64,000 nt of DNA, taken from NCBI RefSeq assembly GCF_900168065.1, contig NZ_FUZZ01000001.1, forward strand, positions 3,096,623 through 3,160,622. The letters run 5' to 3'. The DNA comes from Chitinophaga ginsengisegetis (GTDB lineage: Bacteria; Bacteroidota; Bacteroidia; Chitinophagales; Chitinophagaceae). The notes beneath the pieces were generated by a model, which was given only the letters and a program-made list of their open reading frames with translations, had not been told where the DNA came from and searched no databases. This document shows positions 34,871 to 43,621 of the stretch, one piece after another. Position numbers and translations under genes: made by a program. How positions within the stretch are numbered: position 1 is the stretch's first letter; each line of letters opens with the position of its first letter.

Positions 34871-35458
34871 TTACTTTAAAGCGTTTTTCTTTATCCTGCT
34901 TAAAGTTTCAGAAGATAAACCAAGATAAGAAGCAATCATATTTTGCGGGAACCGCTGCAGAAAATGAGGATAATTGCTGACCAATTCCTCGTAACGCTCT
35001 TCAGCCGAATAGTTAATAGCCTGCATTCTTTTCTGGGCTGCAATGGTATTGTTTTGACTGATTATGTTCGACATCGCTGAAAAGGCAGGAATCTTCTTAA
35101 GAAACTCTTCAATTTCCGCGTTGGTTGATTGCAGTATCTCCAATTCCTCCAGTGCCTCAATATTAAAGCGGCTTGGCGTTAATAGATAAAAGCTTTCAAA
35201 ATCAGTCAGCCACCAATTTTCCACGGACAATTTCAGTATATGTTCATGTCCTTTTTCATCTACCGTAAAGGTCCTGGCGGACCCTTTTACAATAAACCCA
35301 ATATACTTGCATACGTCTCCTTCCTGTAAAAAATATTGCCGCTTTCGGAGTTTCCTGGCTTTGAAATGTGCCGTCAATAAATCCTTATCATCTTCTGATA
35401 GAAGTTGGCCTGATATTTTTTGAATGTAATCGAAAAACGCTTCAAAATTGGACATCAT
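34871..35458 (-). CDS. Crp/Fnr-family transcriptional regulator
   Basis: 195 residues: an N-terminal cyclic nucleotide-binding-like beta roll (FLQEGDVCKYIGFIVKGSAR) and a C-terminal helix-turn-helix (QNMIASYLGLSSETLSRIKK). No Cys cluster for an iron-sulfur centre is present, and the phosphate-binding RxS pocket of cAMP receptors is not clear, as in most Bacteroidota members. The start may be 35458 or 35455 (MMSN or MSN). It may control the SDR and reductase genes downstream. Confidence 0.9.
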   Translation of the reverse strand: MMSNFEAFFDYIQKISGQLLSEDDKDLLTAHFKARKLRKRQYFLQEGDVCKYIGFIVKGSARTFTVDEKGHEHILKLSVENWWLTDFESFYLLTPSRFNIEALEELEILQSTNAEIEEFLKKIPAFSAMSNIISQNNTIAAQKRMQAINYSAEERYEELVSNYPHFLQRFPQNMIASYLGLSSETLSRIKKNALK

Positions 35459-35603
35459 TTCAAGTCTAAAATTATGCGTAATTTACTCAAGCTTCTGCTA
35501 AAAGACTAAAATATATTTTATGCCTTCCCGGCATACCTCCTTAAATGCTTGCGGAACTTGTAGACTGATATTGAGCGCCTTCATTATTATTACCAGCAAT
35601 AGC

Positions 35604-35899
35604 CTATGAATTGGAAAATTACTTCCAGGAAGCTAGTAAAGATCGGGGGGAAGAGGAAAAACAATTAAAGCGCCAGAAGGATTGAGAATATTGAAGAGAA
35701 GTATTACGTAATGAGCGAAATGACGGGTGAAACCTTCAAAAAATTCCAGTCCCGGTTTCAGGAACAGAGGCATCAGATAGTTACCAATCTTCATAATTAT
35801 TCTCTCTGCATTTCGAACCTCAAAGAAAGCATATTTGAAATAGTTCATTTACTACAAAAATTCAATGCAGTATGGATTTGCAGCAATAGACGAAAATGA
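35604..35899 (+). pseudogene. Frameshifted C-terminal relic of a serine recombinase
   Basis: One frame from 35604 gives YELENYFQEASKDRGEEEK then QLKRQKD and a stop; a second frame from about 35672 gives RRIENIEEKYYVMSEMTGE, then TFKKFQSRFQEQ and SNLKESIFEIVHLL. Joined by one shift near 35680 they make the coiled-coil tail of a Bacteroidota serine recombinase. The catalytic part is missing. It ends 42 bp from tRNA-Ser. Confidence 0.65.
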
Positions 35900-35940
35900 A
35901 AATGCGACAAGCCATCTTAGTGATAACTTGTCGCATTCTG

Positions 35941-36029
35941 CGGAGAGAGAGGGATTCGAACCCTCGATACAGTTTAACCCGTATGACGGTTTAGCAAACC
36001 GTTCCTTTCGGCCACTCAGGCATCTCTCC
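35941..36029 (-). tRNA. tRNA-Ser (anticodon GCT)
   Basis: 89 nt with a long variable arm. Acceptor GGAGAGA/TCTCTCC, discriminator G; anticodon stem ACGGT/ACCGT with loop TTGCTAA; T-arm GAGGG TTCGAAT CCCTC. CCA is not encoded. Confidence 0.97.
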
Positions 36030-36050
36030 ATTATTTCCCTGAAGGGGTTG

Positions 36051-36081
36051 CAAAAATAGGAAAAGTTTTATATTCTCCAAA
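36051..36081 (-). promoter_or_regulatory. Promoter of tRNA-Ser
   Basis: On the minus strand TTTG (36078-36081) and TATTTTTG (36051-36058) are 19 bp apart, 21 bp upstream of the tRNA. Confidence 0.75.
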
Positions 36082-36162
36082 AGCAAATTCACTTTTTTAC
36101 AAAAAAACTTGCCTCCTACTCCAAAAAATCGCCCGAAACCCAATACCCGTAAGGGTGGACAT

Positions 36163-36195
36163 AAAAAAGCCGTGCAGTTGCTGCACGGCTTTTTA
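36163..36195. terminator. Intrinsic terminator after dnaA
   Basis: AAAAAGCCGTGCAG / CTGCACGGCTTTTT with a 3-base loop, about 30 bp after the dnaA stop; A-tract and T-tract make it effective in both directions. Confidence 0.9.
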
Positions 36196-36222
36196 AAATA
36201 GGTTATCAGGGCTAAGGCGGGC

Positions 36223-37656
36223 TTACATGGCCGCCAGTTGTACTTTCTGTTGTAATTCAATTACACTGTCACGGAAGTTGTTATCAGTATCCATCAGGTC
36301 CTTTACTGTCTGACAGCTGTGGATAACGGTGGTATGATCCCGTCCACCAAAATGTTCACCGATTGTTTTCAGGGAGTTTTTAGTAAATGATTTTGCAAGA
36401 TACATGGTGATTTGCCGGGCCTGTACAATTTCACGCTTACGTGTTTTTTGCAACAGCTTATCATAAGGCACATCAAAATATTCGCAGACCATTTTCTGGA
36501 TACTCTCGATCGTAATTTCTTTGGAAGATGTTTTTACGAAAGACTTCAATACGCGCTTCGCCAGTTCCAGGTCTATTTCCTTACGGTTCAGCGATGATTG
36601 TGCCAGCAGGGAAATTAATGCACCTTCCAGTTCACGTACGTTTGTCTGGATGTTATAGGCTACATACTTCACTACTTCTTTCGGCATTTCCAATCCATCG
36701 TTCCGCATCTTCATTTCCAGGATTTCCATCCGGGTTTCAAAATCGGGAATCTGGATATCAGCGCTTAGTCCCCAGCGGAAGCGGCTCAGTAATCTTTCCT
36801 GTACTCCATCCAGATCTTTAGGCGCCTTATCAGACGTTAAGATCAGCTGCTTGCCGGATTGATGCAGGTGGTTAAAGATAGCGAAGAAGGCGTCCTGTGT
36901 TTTCTCTGCGCGGGCAAAGAACTGGATATCATCTACAATCAACACATCTATCAACTGGTAGAAGTGGATAAAGTCGTTGATGATATTGTTTTTGGAATGA
37001 TCTATAAACTGGTTAATGAATTTCTCTGCACTTACATATAACACCGCTTTGTTAGGATGTATACGTTTTACATCATTGCCTACTGCCTGCGCAAGATGCG
37101 TTTTTCCCAAACCTACTCCACCATATATTACCAGCGGGTTAAAAGAGGTGCCACCGGGCTTTTCAGCCACTGTTTTACCTGCACGTCTTGCTACACGGTT
37201 ACTGTCTCCTTCTACATACGCATCAAACGTATAATTTGGATTTAGCTGCGAGTCAATCTGTACCCTTTTTATACCCGGAATAACAAAGGGATTCTTAACC
37301 GGGTTGTGAATCGTTAAAGGAAAATCTACTTCATTGTCTTTCTGAGGTTTGGTAAACTGCGTGGGCATGTTTACTGTTCTGGGATGCTGATGTGGCGTAC
37401 CGTTCTCTACTACAATGCGATACTCCAACCGGGCTTCTTTACCTAATTCTCTCTTGATGGTTTTTCCTAACAATCCCACATAGTGCTCCTCAAGGTATTC
37501 ATAAAAGAATTGGCTGGGGACCTGGATGGTTAAAACATTGTTTTCAAGTTTAATGGGTTTAATAGGTTCAAACCATGTCTTAAACGGCTGCCATTCTACT
37601 ATATCCCTAATTATATTAAGACACTTTTCCCAAACTTGTTCGCAAGTTTTATTCAT
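36223..37656 (-). CDS. dnaA: Chromosomal replication initiator protein DnaA
   Basis: 477 residues with all four domains: N-terminal domain I (WEKCLNIIRDIVEWQPFKTW), linker, AAA+ domain with Walker A GGVGLGKTHLAQ and Walker B VLIVDDIQFF, sensor motifs, and domain IV with the DnaA-box-binding signature GGRDHTTVIHSC. DnaA opens the replication origin. It stands alone: the upstream gene is divergent (DUF3127 protein), and dnaN is not adjacent, which is common in Bacteroidota. Confidence 0.98.
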   Translation of the reverse strand: MNKTCEQVWEKCLNIIRDIVEWQPFKTWFEPIKPIKLENNVLTIQVPSQFFYEYLEEHYVGLLGKTIKRELGKEARLEYRIVVENGTPHQHPRTVNMPTQFTKPQKDNEVDFPLTIHNPVKNPFVIPGIKRVQIDSQLNPNYTFDAYVEGDSNRVARRAGKTVAEKPGGTSFNPLVIYGGVGLGKTHLAQAVGNDVKRIHPNKAVLYVSAEKFINQFIDHSKNNIINDFIHFYQLIDVLIVDDIQFFARAEKTQDAFFAIFNHLHQSGKQLILTSDKAPKDLDGVQERLLSRFRWGLSADIQIPDFETRMEILEMKMRNDGLEMPKEVVKYVAYNIQTNVRELEGALISLLAQSSLNRKEIDLELAKRVLKSFVKTSSKEITIESIQKMVCEYFDVPYDKLLQKTRKREIVQARQITMYLAKSFTKNSLKTIGEHFGGRDHTTVIHSCQTVKDLMDTDNNFRDSVIELQQKVQLAAM

Positions 37657-38147
37657 TGAGATAAAAAAAATTAGTTGTTTCTTAATTAAGGATGCTTAGT
37701 TCTCGAATTCGAAATTCCCCAACGCAGGAAGTTGAAAAATTTTCAGACAGGACGACGAATATCTGTAGAAAATGTTGAAAAAAAAAATTTATCTACCCTT
37801 GTTTATATTCTCCTGATTACAGAGTACCAAAACTCCTTTTTCCACTACTGCTGTGGCTTTACAGCCCAGACGTGACAAGGTTTTCACTACTATAAACCCC
37901 ATTGATTAACAGCACCTTTATCTTCTCCATTCTCCTTTTTATCATAAATATGGATATATAATTGATAAAATAATATTGTATCCTTTCTCTCAAAAAAAAA
38001 CGTTCACTGATAAGTCATGAGATATTCACACTTTTTCGGGAGAGGGTGCAAAACTATGTTAGTATCTCCATTAAAAAAAATGTATTAGGGGATAGTAATT
38101 ATGAAAGTATTTATTTATATCCGCGCGCACCGGATTAATAAAAAATA
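37657..38147. other. AT-rich intergenic region upstream of dnaA
   Basis: About 490 bp with poly-A/T runs and no gene. It should hold the dnaA promoter. A single ATATTCACA (near 38025) is one base off a DnaA box and no cluster of TTATCCACA is seen, so an origin here is not supported. Confidence 0.5.
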
Positions 38148-38180
38148 TTTGTCCGCACTAAGCCGAATACCTTATCTTTG
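38148..38180 (+). promoter_or_regulatory. Promoter of the DUF3127 gene
   Basis: TTTG (38148-38151) and TATCTTTG (38173-38180) with a 21-bp spacer, 28 bp before the start codon; a textbook Bacteroidota promoter. Confidence 0.85.
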
Positions 38181-38208
38181 ACCCTTCTGAATTTAAAATA
38201 ATTTTTCT

Positions 38209-38595
38209 ATGAGTTTTGAAATTACCGGAAAGCTGATTGTGAAGTACAACACGGTACAACGTAGCGAAACTTTTAAGACAAGAGAGTTCGTTATTGAGAA
38301 GTCCGACGACATCAATGGCCGTGTTATCAACAACTATATAAAGTTTCAGTCGGTGCAAGACCGCACTGGTATTGTTGACCGGTTCAATGAAGGTGAAAAC
38401 GTTAAAGTTTATTTCAATATCAAAGGCACCAGATGGGAAAAAGATGGTAAAGTAAATTACATCACCAACCTGGATGCATGGCGTATGGAATCTGTTATGG
38501 CAGCACCTGCTCCGGGCACAGATCCACAGCCTAACTACAATACTCCTCAGATGCCTGCAGGCGGCGGAGATGGCGGCGACGACCTGCCTTTCTAA
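38209..38595 (+). CDS. DUF3127 OB-fold protein with SSB-like acidic tip
   Basis: 128 residues. The first 95 form a beta-rich OB-like domain (EITGKLIVKYNTVQRSETFK, EFVIEK, NYIKFQSVQDR, VKVYFNIKGTRWEK, YITNLDAWRM), typical of Bacteroidota DUF3127. A Pro/Gly/Asn-rich flexible tail ends in GGDGGDDLPF, which copies the layout of single-stranded-DNA-binding proteins, whose conserved tip is DDDIPF. A DNA-maintenance role is inferred from that and from the divergent dnaA; single-stranded DNA binding is not shown. Confidence 0.9.
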   Translation: MSFEITGKLIVKYNTVQRSETFKTREFVIEKSDDINGRVINNYIKFQSVQDRTGIVDRFNEGENVKVYFNIKGTRWEKDGKVNYITNLDAWRMESVMAAPAPGTDPQPNYNTPQMPAGGGDGGDDLPF

Positions 38596-38622
38596 GCTGA
38601 AAGTATAAAACAAAAGCTATTG

Positions 38623-38668
38623 AAGCGAAGATAGAAGCGGATGACATCCCCTTGTATCTTCGCTTTAC
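38623..38668 (+). terminator. Hairpin terminator after the DUF3127 gene
   Basis: AAGCGAAGATA / TATCTTCGCTT, an 11-bp perfect stem with a 21-base loop, followed by TTACTCGTTTT. Confidence 0.7.
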
Positions 38669-38671
38669 TCG

Positions 38672-38703
38672 TTTTATACATTACCCCGTATTCACTATCT
38701 TTG
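38672..38703 (+). promoter_or_regulatory. Promoter of the FAD oxidoreductase gene
   Basis: TATCTTTG (38696-38703) is a perfect -7 box; a TTTT at 38672-38675 sits 20 bp upstream in the -33 position. It is 33 bp before the start codon. Confidence 0.65.
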
Positions 38704-38736
38704 CAGCAGTTTTAGGATAAACACCTAACCGCTAAT

Positions 38737-40296
38737 ATGATACAACAAATATCTCTCAAATTACTGCCGGCCGATGCCGCCTCTCATACACATATCATAC
38801 AGCACGCCGCTGCCTCACTAAGTGTAAAGCCTGCCGACATTACCGGGTTCAATCTGCTCAAACGCTCTATAGACGCACGTTCCAAACAGGTGTTCTTTGT
38901 TCTCATTATACAGGTGTTCATCAATGAACCCTTCGAAGAAAAACAACACACCCATCCGGTATATCCTTCCCTGCCAGCCAATGCACCACGCGTACTCATT
39001 GCAGGCGCAGGACCCGCCGGCCTCTTCGCGGCACTGCGACTCATAGAAGCAGGCGTAAAACCAGTTATACTGGAACGCGGCAAAGATGTACGCGCACGAC
39101 GACGCGATCTCGCCGCCCTCAATAAAACAGGTATCGTAAACCCCGACTCCAACTACTGCTTCGGCGAAGGCGGCGCCGGTACCTACTCCGATGGCAAACT
39201 ATACACCCGCTCCAATAAACGCGGCGATATTAACCGCATCCTCAACATATTCGTTCACTTCGGTGCAGAAGATAAAATTATGATCGATGCGCACCCGCAC
39301 ATCGGTACCAATAAACTCCCGCATATCATCACCGCTATGCGTGAACAAATTATCAACAGCGGCGGAGAAGTACACTTCGAACAAAAAGTAACCGCCATAC
39401 AAATCAGTAACGGCGCGGTTACCGGCGTACAAACCGCCACCGGCCAGCTCTTTGAAGGCAAACAACTCATTCTCGCTACAGGCCACTCCGCCCGCGATAT
39501 ATTTATCATGCTCCACCAGCAAAACATTTTGCTGGAAGCCAAACCCTTTGCCCTCGGTGTACGCGTGGAACACCCGCAGGAACTGATCGACCATGCACAG
39601 TACCATTGCCAGGTACGCGGCGAATATCTCCCACCAGCCAGCTACAGCCTTGTAGAACAGGTAGAAGGCCGCGGCGTATTCTCCTTCTGCATGTGCCCCG
39701 GTGGCATTATCGCCCCCGCAGCTACTGATCCCGGCGAACTGGTGGTGAATGGCTGGTCGCCTTCCAAACGCAACAACCCCTTCGCTAATTCAGGCATGGT
39801 GGTAACGGTAGATGAATCCGACTTCGCACCATTTGCCCATCACGGCCCGCTCGCAGCCATGTACTTTCAACAGGCTGTTGAAAAACAGGCGTATCATGCC
39901 GGTGGCGGCAACTTCGTGGCGCCCGCACAACGCATGACCGACTTTGTCAATAAAAAAGTTTCTGCCTCCCTGCCTGAATGCTCCTATGTGCCGGGCCTCA
40001 ACAGCACCGATCTGCGCAGCGTATTACCTAAAGTAGTACACCAGCGCCTCGCCGGCGCCTTTAAAGCCTTTGGCCGCAAAATGAAAGGATATTACACTGA
40101 AAACGCAGTGCTGGTTGCCACAGAGTCACGCACCTCTTCACCGGTACGCATTCCACGCAACAATGATACACTGGAACATCCGCAGGTAGCTGGTCTTTAT
40201 CCCTGCGCAGAAGGCGCGGGATATGCCGGAGGGATCGTATCCGCTGCAATGGACGGGGAGCGCGTGGCCGCCATCATCGCCGCAAAGTTATCATAG
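38737..40296 (+). CDS. NAD(P)/FAD-dependent oxidoreductase (COG2509-type)
   Basis: 519 residues. An N-terminal domain of about 80 residues precedes the FAD-binding GAGPAGLFAALRLIEAG. Further motifs are FGEGGAGTYSDGKLYTRS, LILATGHSARD, and the C-terminal FAD loop YPCAEGAGYAGGIVSAAMDG. This matches the conserved but poorly characterised FAD-dependent dehydrogenase group COG2509. It has no signal peptide. The reaction is unknown. An ABC transporter pair follows 45 bp later and may share its transcript. Confidence 0.9.
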   Translation: MIQQISLKLLPADAASHTHIIQHAAASLSVKPADITGFNLLKRSIDARSKQVFFVLIIQVFINEPFEEKQHTHPVYPSLPANAPRVLIAGAGPAGLFAALRLIEAGVKPVILERGKDVRARRRDLAALNKTGIVNPDSNYCFGEGGAGTYSDGKLYTRSNKRGDINRILNIFVHFGAEDKIMIDAHPHIGTNKLPHIITAMREQIINSGGEVHFEQKVTAIQISNGAVTGVQTATGQLFEGKQLILATGHSARDIFIMLHQQNILLEAKPFALGVRVEHPQELIDHAQYHCQVRGEYLPPASYSLVEQVEGRGVFSFCMCPGGIIAPAATDPGELVVNGWSPSKRNNPFANSGMVVTVDESDFAPFAHHGPLAAMYFQQAVEKQAYHAGGGNFVAPAQRMTDFVNKKVSASLPECSYVPGLNSTDLRSVLPKVVHQRLAGAFKAFGRKMKGYYTENAVLVATESRTSSPVRIPRNNDTLEHPQVAGLYPCAEGAGYAGGIVSAAMDGERVAAIIAAKLS

Positions 40297-40341
40297 AGAT
40301 ATTATGATTATTTATTGGGGATTAATCACTAATTTTTCACC

Positions 40342-41286
40342 ATGAACCTACTCGAAGTTAAACACCTGAAAAAGCATTATGATACCCACAAGGCGGTAGA
40401 TGATGTTAGCTTTGATATACAGCAGGGCAGCATCTTCGGCTTACTGGGTCCAAACGGCGCCGGTAAAACAACCCTGCTCCGTATGATTACCGGCATCTTC
40501 TACCCGGATGAAGGCCAGATCTTTTTCAACGGACAAAAATTTGACCCCGAAAACGATGTGCAGTATATCGGCTATATGCCGGAAGAAAGAGGGCTCTATA
40601 AAAAAATGAAGGTAGGTGAACAAACCCTTTATCTTGCCCAGCTCAAAGGTCTTTCCCGGAAAGATGCCGTACAGAAGATCAAATACTGGTTCGATAAATT
40701 CGACATCAACTCGTGGTATAACAAACGCGTTGATGAACTCAGTAAAGGCATGCAGCAGAAAGTGCAGTTCATCTCCACCGTGTTGCATCAGCCCCGGCTG
40801 CTGATCCTCGATGAACCCTTCTCCGGCCTGGACCCTATCAACTCCAACCTCATCAAACAGGAAATATTCAACCTCAGTCAGCAAGGTACCACCATCATCT
40901 TTTCTACCCACCGCATGGAACAGGTAGAAGAAATATGCGATCATATCATGCTGATTAACAAAGGACATAAAATACTGGATGGCAGCGTAAAACAGATCCA
41001 GCAGGACTTTAAACAGGGTCTCTTTAAAGTGGGCCTGGGCACCATGCCCAATCCTGCACAAATGGCTACTTATCACTTTAACATTGTGCAAACACATGAT
41101 AAGGCATTTACCGTAAAAATGAATGAAGACAGCAGCACCAACGATATTCTGCTGCATTTCATCCGCCAGGACATTCCTGTTACATATTTTGAAGAAATCC
41201 TTCCTTCTATCAACGAGGTATTTATCACCCAGGTACAGCAAACCGAAAACAGCAACGCCCCCGTAGCTGCTTTACCGCTGGCCTGA
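40342..41286 (+). CDS. ABC transporter ATP-binding protein (NatA-like)
   Basis: 314 residues: Walker A GPNGAGKTTL, Q-loop region YIGYMPEERGLY, signature LSKGMQQKV, Walker B LLILDEPFSGLDP, H-loop STHRME, and a C-terminal DUF4162-like domain of about 90 residues. It pairs with the permease starting 14 bp later. NatAB-type systems export Na+ or other substrates; the substrate here is not known. Confidence 0.95.
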   Translation: MNLLEVKHLKKHYDTHKAVDDVSFDIQQGSIFGLLGPNGAGKTTLLRMITGIFYPDEGQIFFNGQKFDPENDVQYIGYMPEERGLYKKMKVGEQTLYLAQLKGLSRKDAVQKIKYWFDKFDINSWYNKRVDELSKGMQQKVQFISTVLHQPRLLILDEPFSGLDPINSNLIKQEIFNLSQQGTTIIFSTHRMEQVEEICDHIMLINKGHKILDGSVKQIQQDFKQGLFKVGLGTMPNPAQMATYHFNIVQTHDKAFTVKMNEDSSTNDILLHFIRQDIPVTYFEEILPSINEVFITQVQQTENSNAPVAALPLA

Positions 41287-41300
41287 TTAACCTGCTATTT

Positions 41301-42596
41301 ATGGAGAAAATCTGGCTCATTATAAAAAGGGAATTCTTTACCCGCGTACGCAAAAAATCATTCCTCATCACCACACTGCTGGTGCCACTGGCCTTTGCCG
41401 CCATGATCATTGTGCCTATCCTCTTATCTACTTCTTCCAGCGAACATAAACTCATTGCAGTAGTAGATAAAAGCGGGTTGTTTGAAAATAAGTTCCCCGA
41501 TTCCAAAGGCGTATATTTCAAATACGTGCAAAACCAGCCTGTCGACAGTCTCAAGCTGCATTACAGTGAACTCGGATACGAAGGAGTCCTGTATATCCCC
41601 GATTTCGATATCAACAGACCTTCCGGCTTTGAATTTTATAGCAGCGGCCAGGCAAGCATCACCATAGAAAACAGTATCAACAAGGATATCAACAGCATCA
41701 TCGAAAAGAAACGCATGGAGCTGCAGGGCATTGAACCTTCCAAAATGGATGAAATCAGGTCTGATGTGGAGGTAACCTTTAAAAACGGGAAGGATGAAAA
41801 GAAAGGCAGCTCCTGGGTGTCTTATGGTGTAGGTTATGCCAGTGGATTCATTATCTACTTTGTGCTGTTACTGTTTGGTACCTCTGTGATGAGAGGCGTG
41901 ATGGAAGAAAAAGTGAGCCGCATTGCAGAAGTGATGATCTCCAGCGTGAAACCTTTCCAGCTCATGATGGGAAAAATTGTAGGTATAGCCGCAGTGGGCC
42001 TTCTGCAGTTTTTTATATGGGGCATATTCATTACAGCCATCTATTCCCTGATACCGCTGTTCTTTTCTCCCGAAAGCATGCAGGCAGCTGCTGCACAGGG
42101 CAACCCGGCCCAAACAGCCGAAATGGTTCACCGGATGAGAGAAGTAATTGGCAGCATCAACTGGGGTTTACTGGTGCCGTGCTTTGTATTATACTTCCTG
42201 GGAGGCTATCTCTTCTACTCCGCCTTGTATGCTGCTATTGGTAGTTTGGTAAATGAAGATGCGTCCGACGTACAGCAGCTCACCATTCCTGTAACAGTGC
42301 CCATCATCATTGGGATCATGATCATGATGAAAGCGGTACAGGACCCTGGTAGTCCGCTTGCTGTATGGGGCAGTATTATCCCGTTCACATCGCCAATGGT
42401 GATGATGGCGCGGCTACCCTATGGTGTTCCCGGCACCGTGCCTTACTGGCAACTGGGATTGTCGTTTGCTTGTTTGATTGGTGGCTTTTTAGGCACTACC
42501 TGGTTAGCCGGCAGAATATACCGCACAGGTATCCTGATGTATGGAAAGAAAATTACGCTGAAAGAAGCGATGAAGTGGGTAGTAAGAAAACCATAA
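41301..42596 (+). CDS. ABC-2-type transporter permease (NatB-like)
   Basis: 431 residues: an N-terminal helix (about 20-40), a periplasmic domain of about 130 residues, then five to six membrane helices, with EEKVSRIAEVMISSVKPFQLMMGKI, the typical ABC-2 motif before the core helices. It is the partner of the ATPase upstream. A bidirectional terminator follows. Confidence 0.93.
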   Translation: MEKIWLIIKREFFTRVRKKSFLITTLLVPLAFAAMIIVPILLSTSSSEHKLIAVVDKSGLFENKFPDSKGVYFKYVQNQPVDSLKLHYSELGYEGVLYIPDFDINRPSGFEFYSSGQASITIENSINKDINSIIEKKRMELQGIEPSKMDEIRSDVEVTFKNGKDEKKGSSWVSYGVGYASGFIIYFVLLLFGTSVMRGVMEEKVSRIAEVMISSVKPFQLMMGKIVGIAAVGLLQFFIWGIFITAIYSLIPLFFSPESMQAAAAQGNPAQTAEMVHRMREVIGSINWGLLVPCFVLYFLGGYLFYSALYAAIGSLVNEDASDVQQLTIPVTVPIIIGIMIMMKAVQDPGSPLAVWGSIIPFTSPMVMMARLPYGVPGTVPYWQLGLSFACLIGGFLGTTWLAGRIYRTGILMYGKKITLKEAMKWVVRKP

Positions 42597-42609
42597 AAAT
42601 TTTGTGAGA

Positions 42610-42639
42610 TGGTTACCGGGGCGGTTGTTCCGGTAACCA
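42610..42639. terminator. Bidirectional hairpin terminator
   Basis: TGGTTACCGG / CCGGTAACCA with a 10-base loop between the convergent permease and nitronate monooxygenase genes. Confidence 0.75.
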
Positions 42640-42640
42640 A

Positions 42641-43588
42641 TCAGATATCGAGGCTATTTAAATGACGGATGGTTTCCCTGAACTCCGTCCATATTTCTGC
42701 CAATACAGTTGCTGCGGGCTTTATATCGTGTATCAGCGCACTTACCTGGCCTATTTCCAGTTCTCCTTCTTCGAGGTTCCCTTCAAACATGCCTGATTTG
42801 GCGCGGGCGCGTCCCAGCAAGGTTTTCAGCGCATTCACATCTGCACCGCTATCTTCTGCCTGCTGTACCGCCTGGTAAAAATTATTTTTGATAAGGCGTA
42901 CCGGCGTCAGCTTCTTTAAACTTAACATGGTATCGCCTTCTCTGGCATTTACCACTGCCTGTTTAAAATTTATATGGGAAGATGCTTCGGGTGTAGCTAC
43001 AAAACGGCTGCCTACCTGTACGCCGGATGCTCCTAAAGCAAAAGCTGCTGCCATTGCTTTCCCGGAGCCTATGCCTCCGGCTGCAATAACCGGTATTTTC
43101 ACCTGTTCGCATACCGCCGGGATCAGCACCATTGTGGTGGTTTCTTCGCGGCCGTTATGCCCGCCTGCTTCAAATCCTTCTGCTACCACCGCATCCACGC
43201 CGGCGGCTTCGCTTTTTAATGCAAAGGCTGCACTGGATACCACGTGCACTACTTTAATGCCTGCCGCTTTCAGTACCGGTGTCCATGTTTTAGGATTCCC
43301 GGCAGAAGTGAATACAATTTGTACCCCTTCTTCCAGGATAATATTTATCAGCTGGTCAATATCCGGGTATAACAACGGTATGTTCACTCCAAAAGGCTTA
43401 TCAGTAGCCTGCTTGCACTTCTGAATATGTTCCCGCAATACGGCAGGATACATGCTTCCTGCGCCAATGAGGCCCAGGCCACCGGCATTACTAACTGCAC
43501 TGGCTAAACGCCATCCGCTCGCCCAGATCATACCAGCCTGGATAACAGGATATTGAATATTGAATAAGGAAGTGATACGGTTGTTCAT
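42641..43588 (-). CDS. Nitronate monooxygenase / FabK-like flavoprotein
   Basis: 315 residues of a FMN-binding TIM barrel: YPVIQAGMIWAS, AGGLGLIGAG, GVDAVVAEGFEAGGHNGREE (the catalytic His region), IPVIAAGGIGSG (phosphate-binding) and GVQVGSRFVATPE. Both nitronate monooxygenase (2-nitropropane dioxygenase) and enoyl-ACP reductase II belong to this fold. Lack of further signatures leaves the choice open; nitronate monooxygenase is the usual label. It follows the nucleotidyltransferase gene by 33 bp. Confidence 0.88.
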   Translation of the reverse strand: MNNRITSLFNIQYPVIQAGMIWASGWRLASAVSNAGGLGLIGAGSMYPAVLREHIQKCKQATDKPFGVNIPLLYPDIDQLINIILEEGVQIVFTSAGNPKTWTPVLKAAGIKVVHVVSSAAFALKSEAAGVDAVVAEGFEAGGHNGREETTTMVLIPAVCEQVKIPVIAAGGIGSGKAMAAAFALGASGVQVGSRFVATPEASSHINFKQAVVNAREGDTMLSLKKLTPVRLIKNNFYQAVQQAEDSGADVNALKTLLGRARAKSGMFEGNLEEGELEIGQVSALIHDIKPAATVLAEIWTEFRETIRHLNSLDI

Positions 43589-43621
43589 AAGCGAATATAC
43601 TATAGCTTGATGCTGCCGGTA

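Noticed and set aside
37657..38208. Possible replication origin beside dnaA
   Set aside because: The region is AT-rich, but only one near-match to a DnaA box was found and no cluster; a GC-skew plot of the whole chromosome would be needed.
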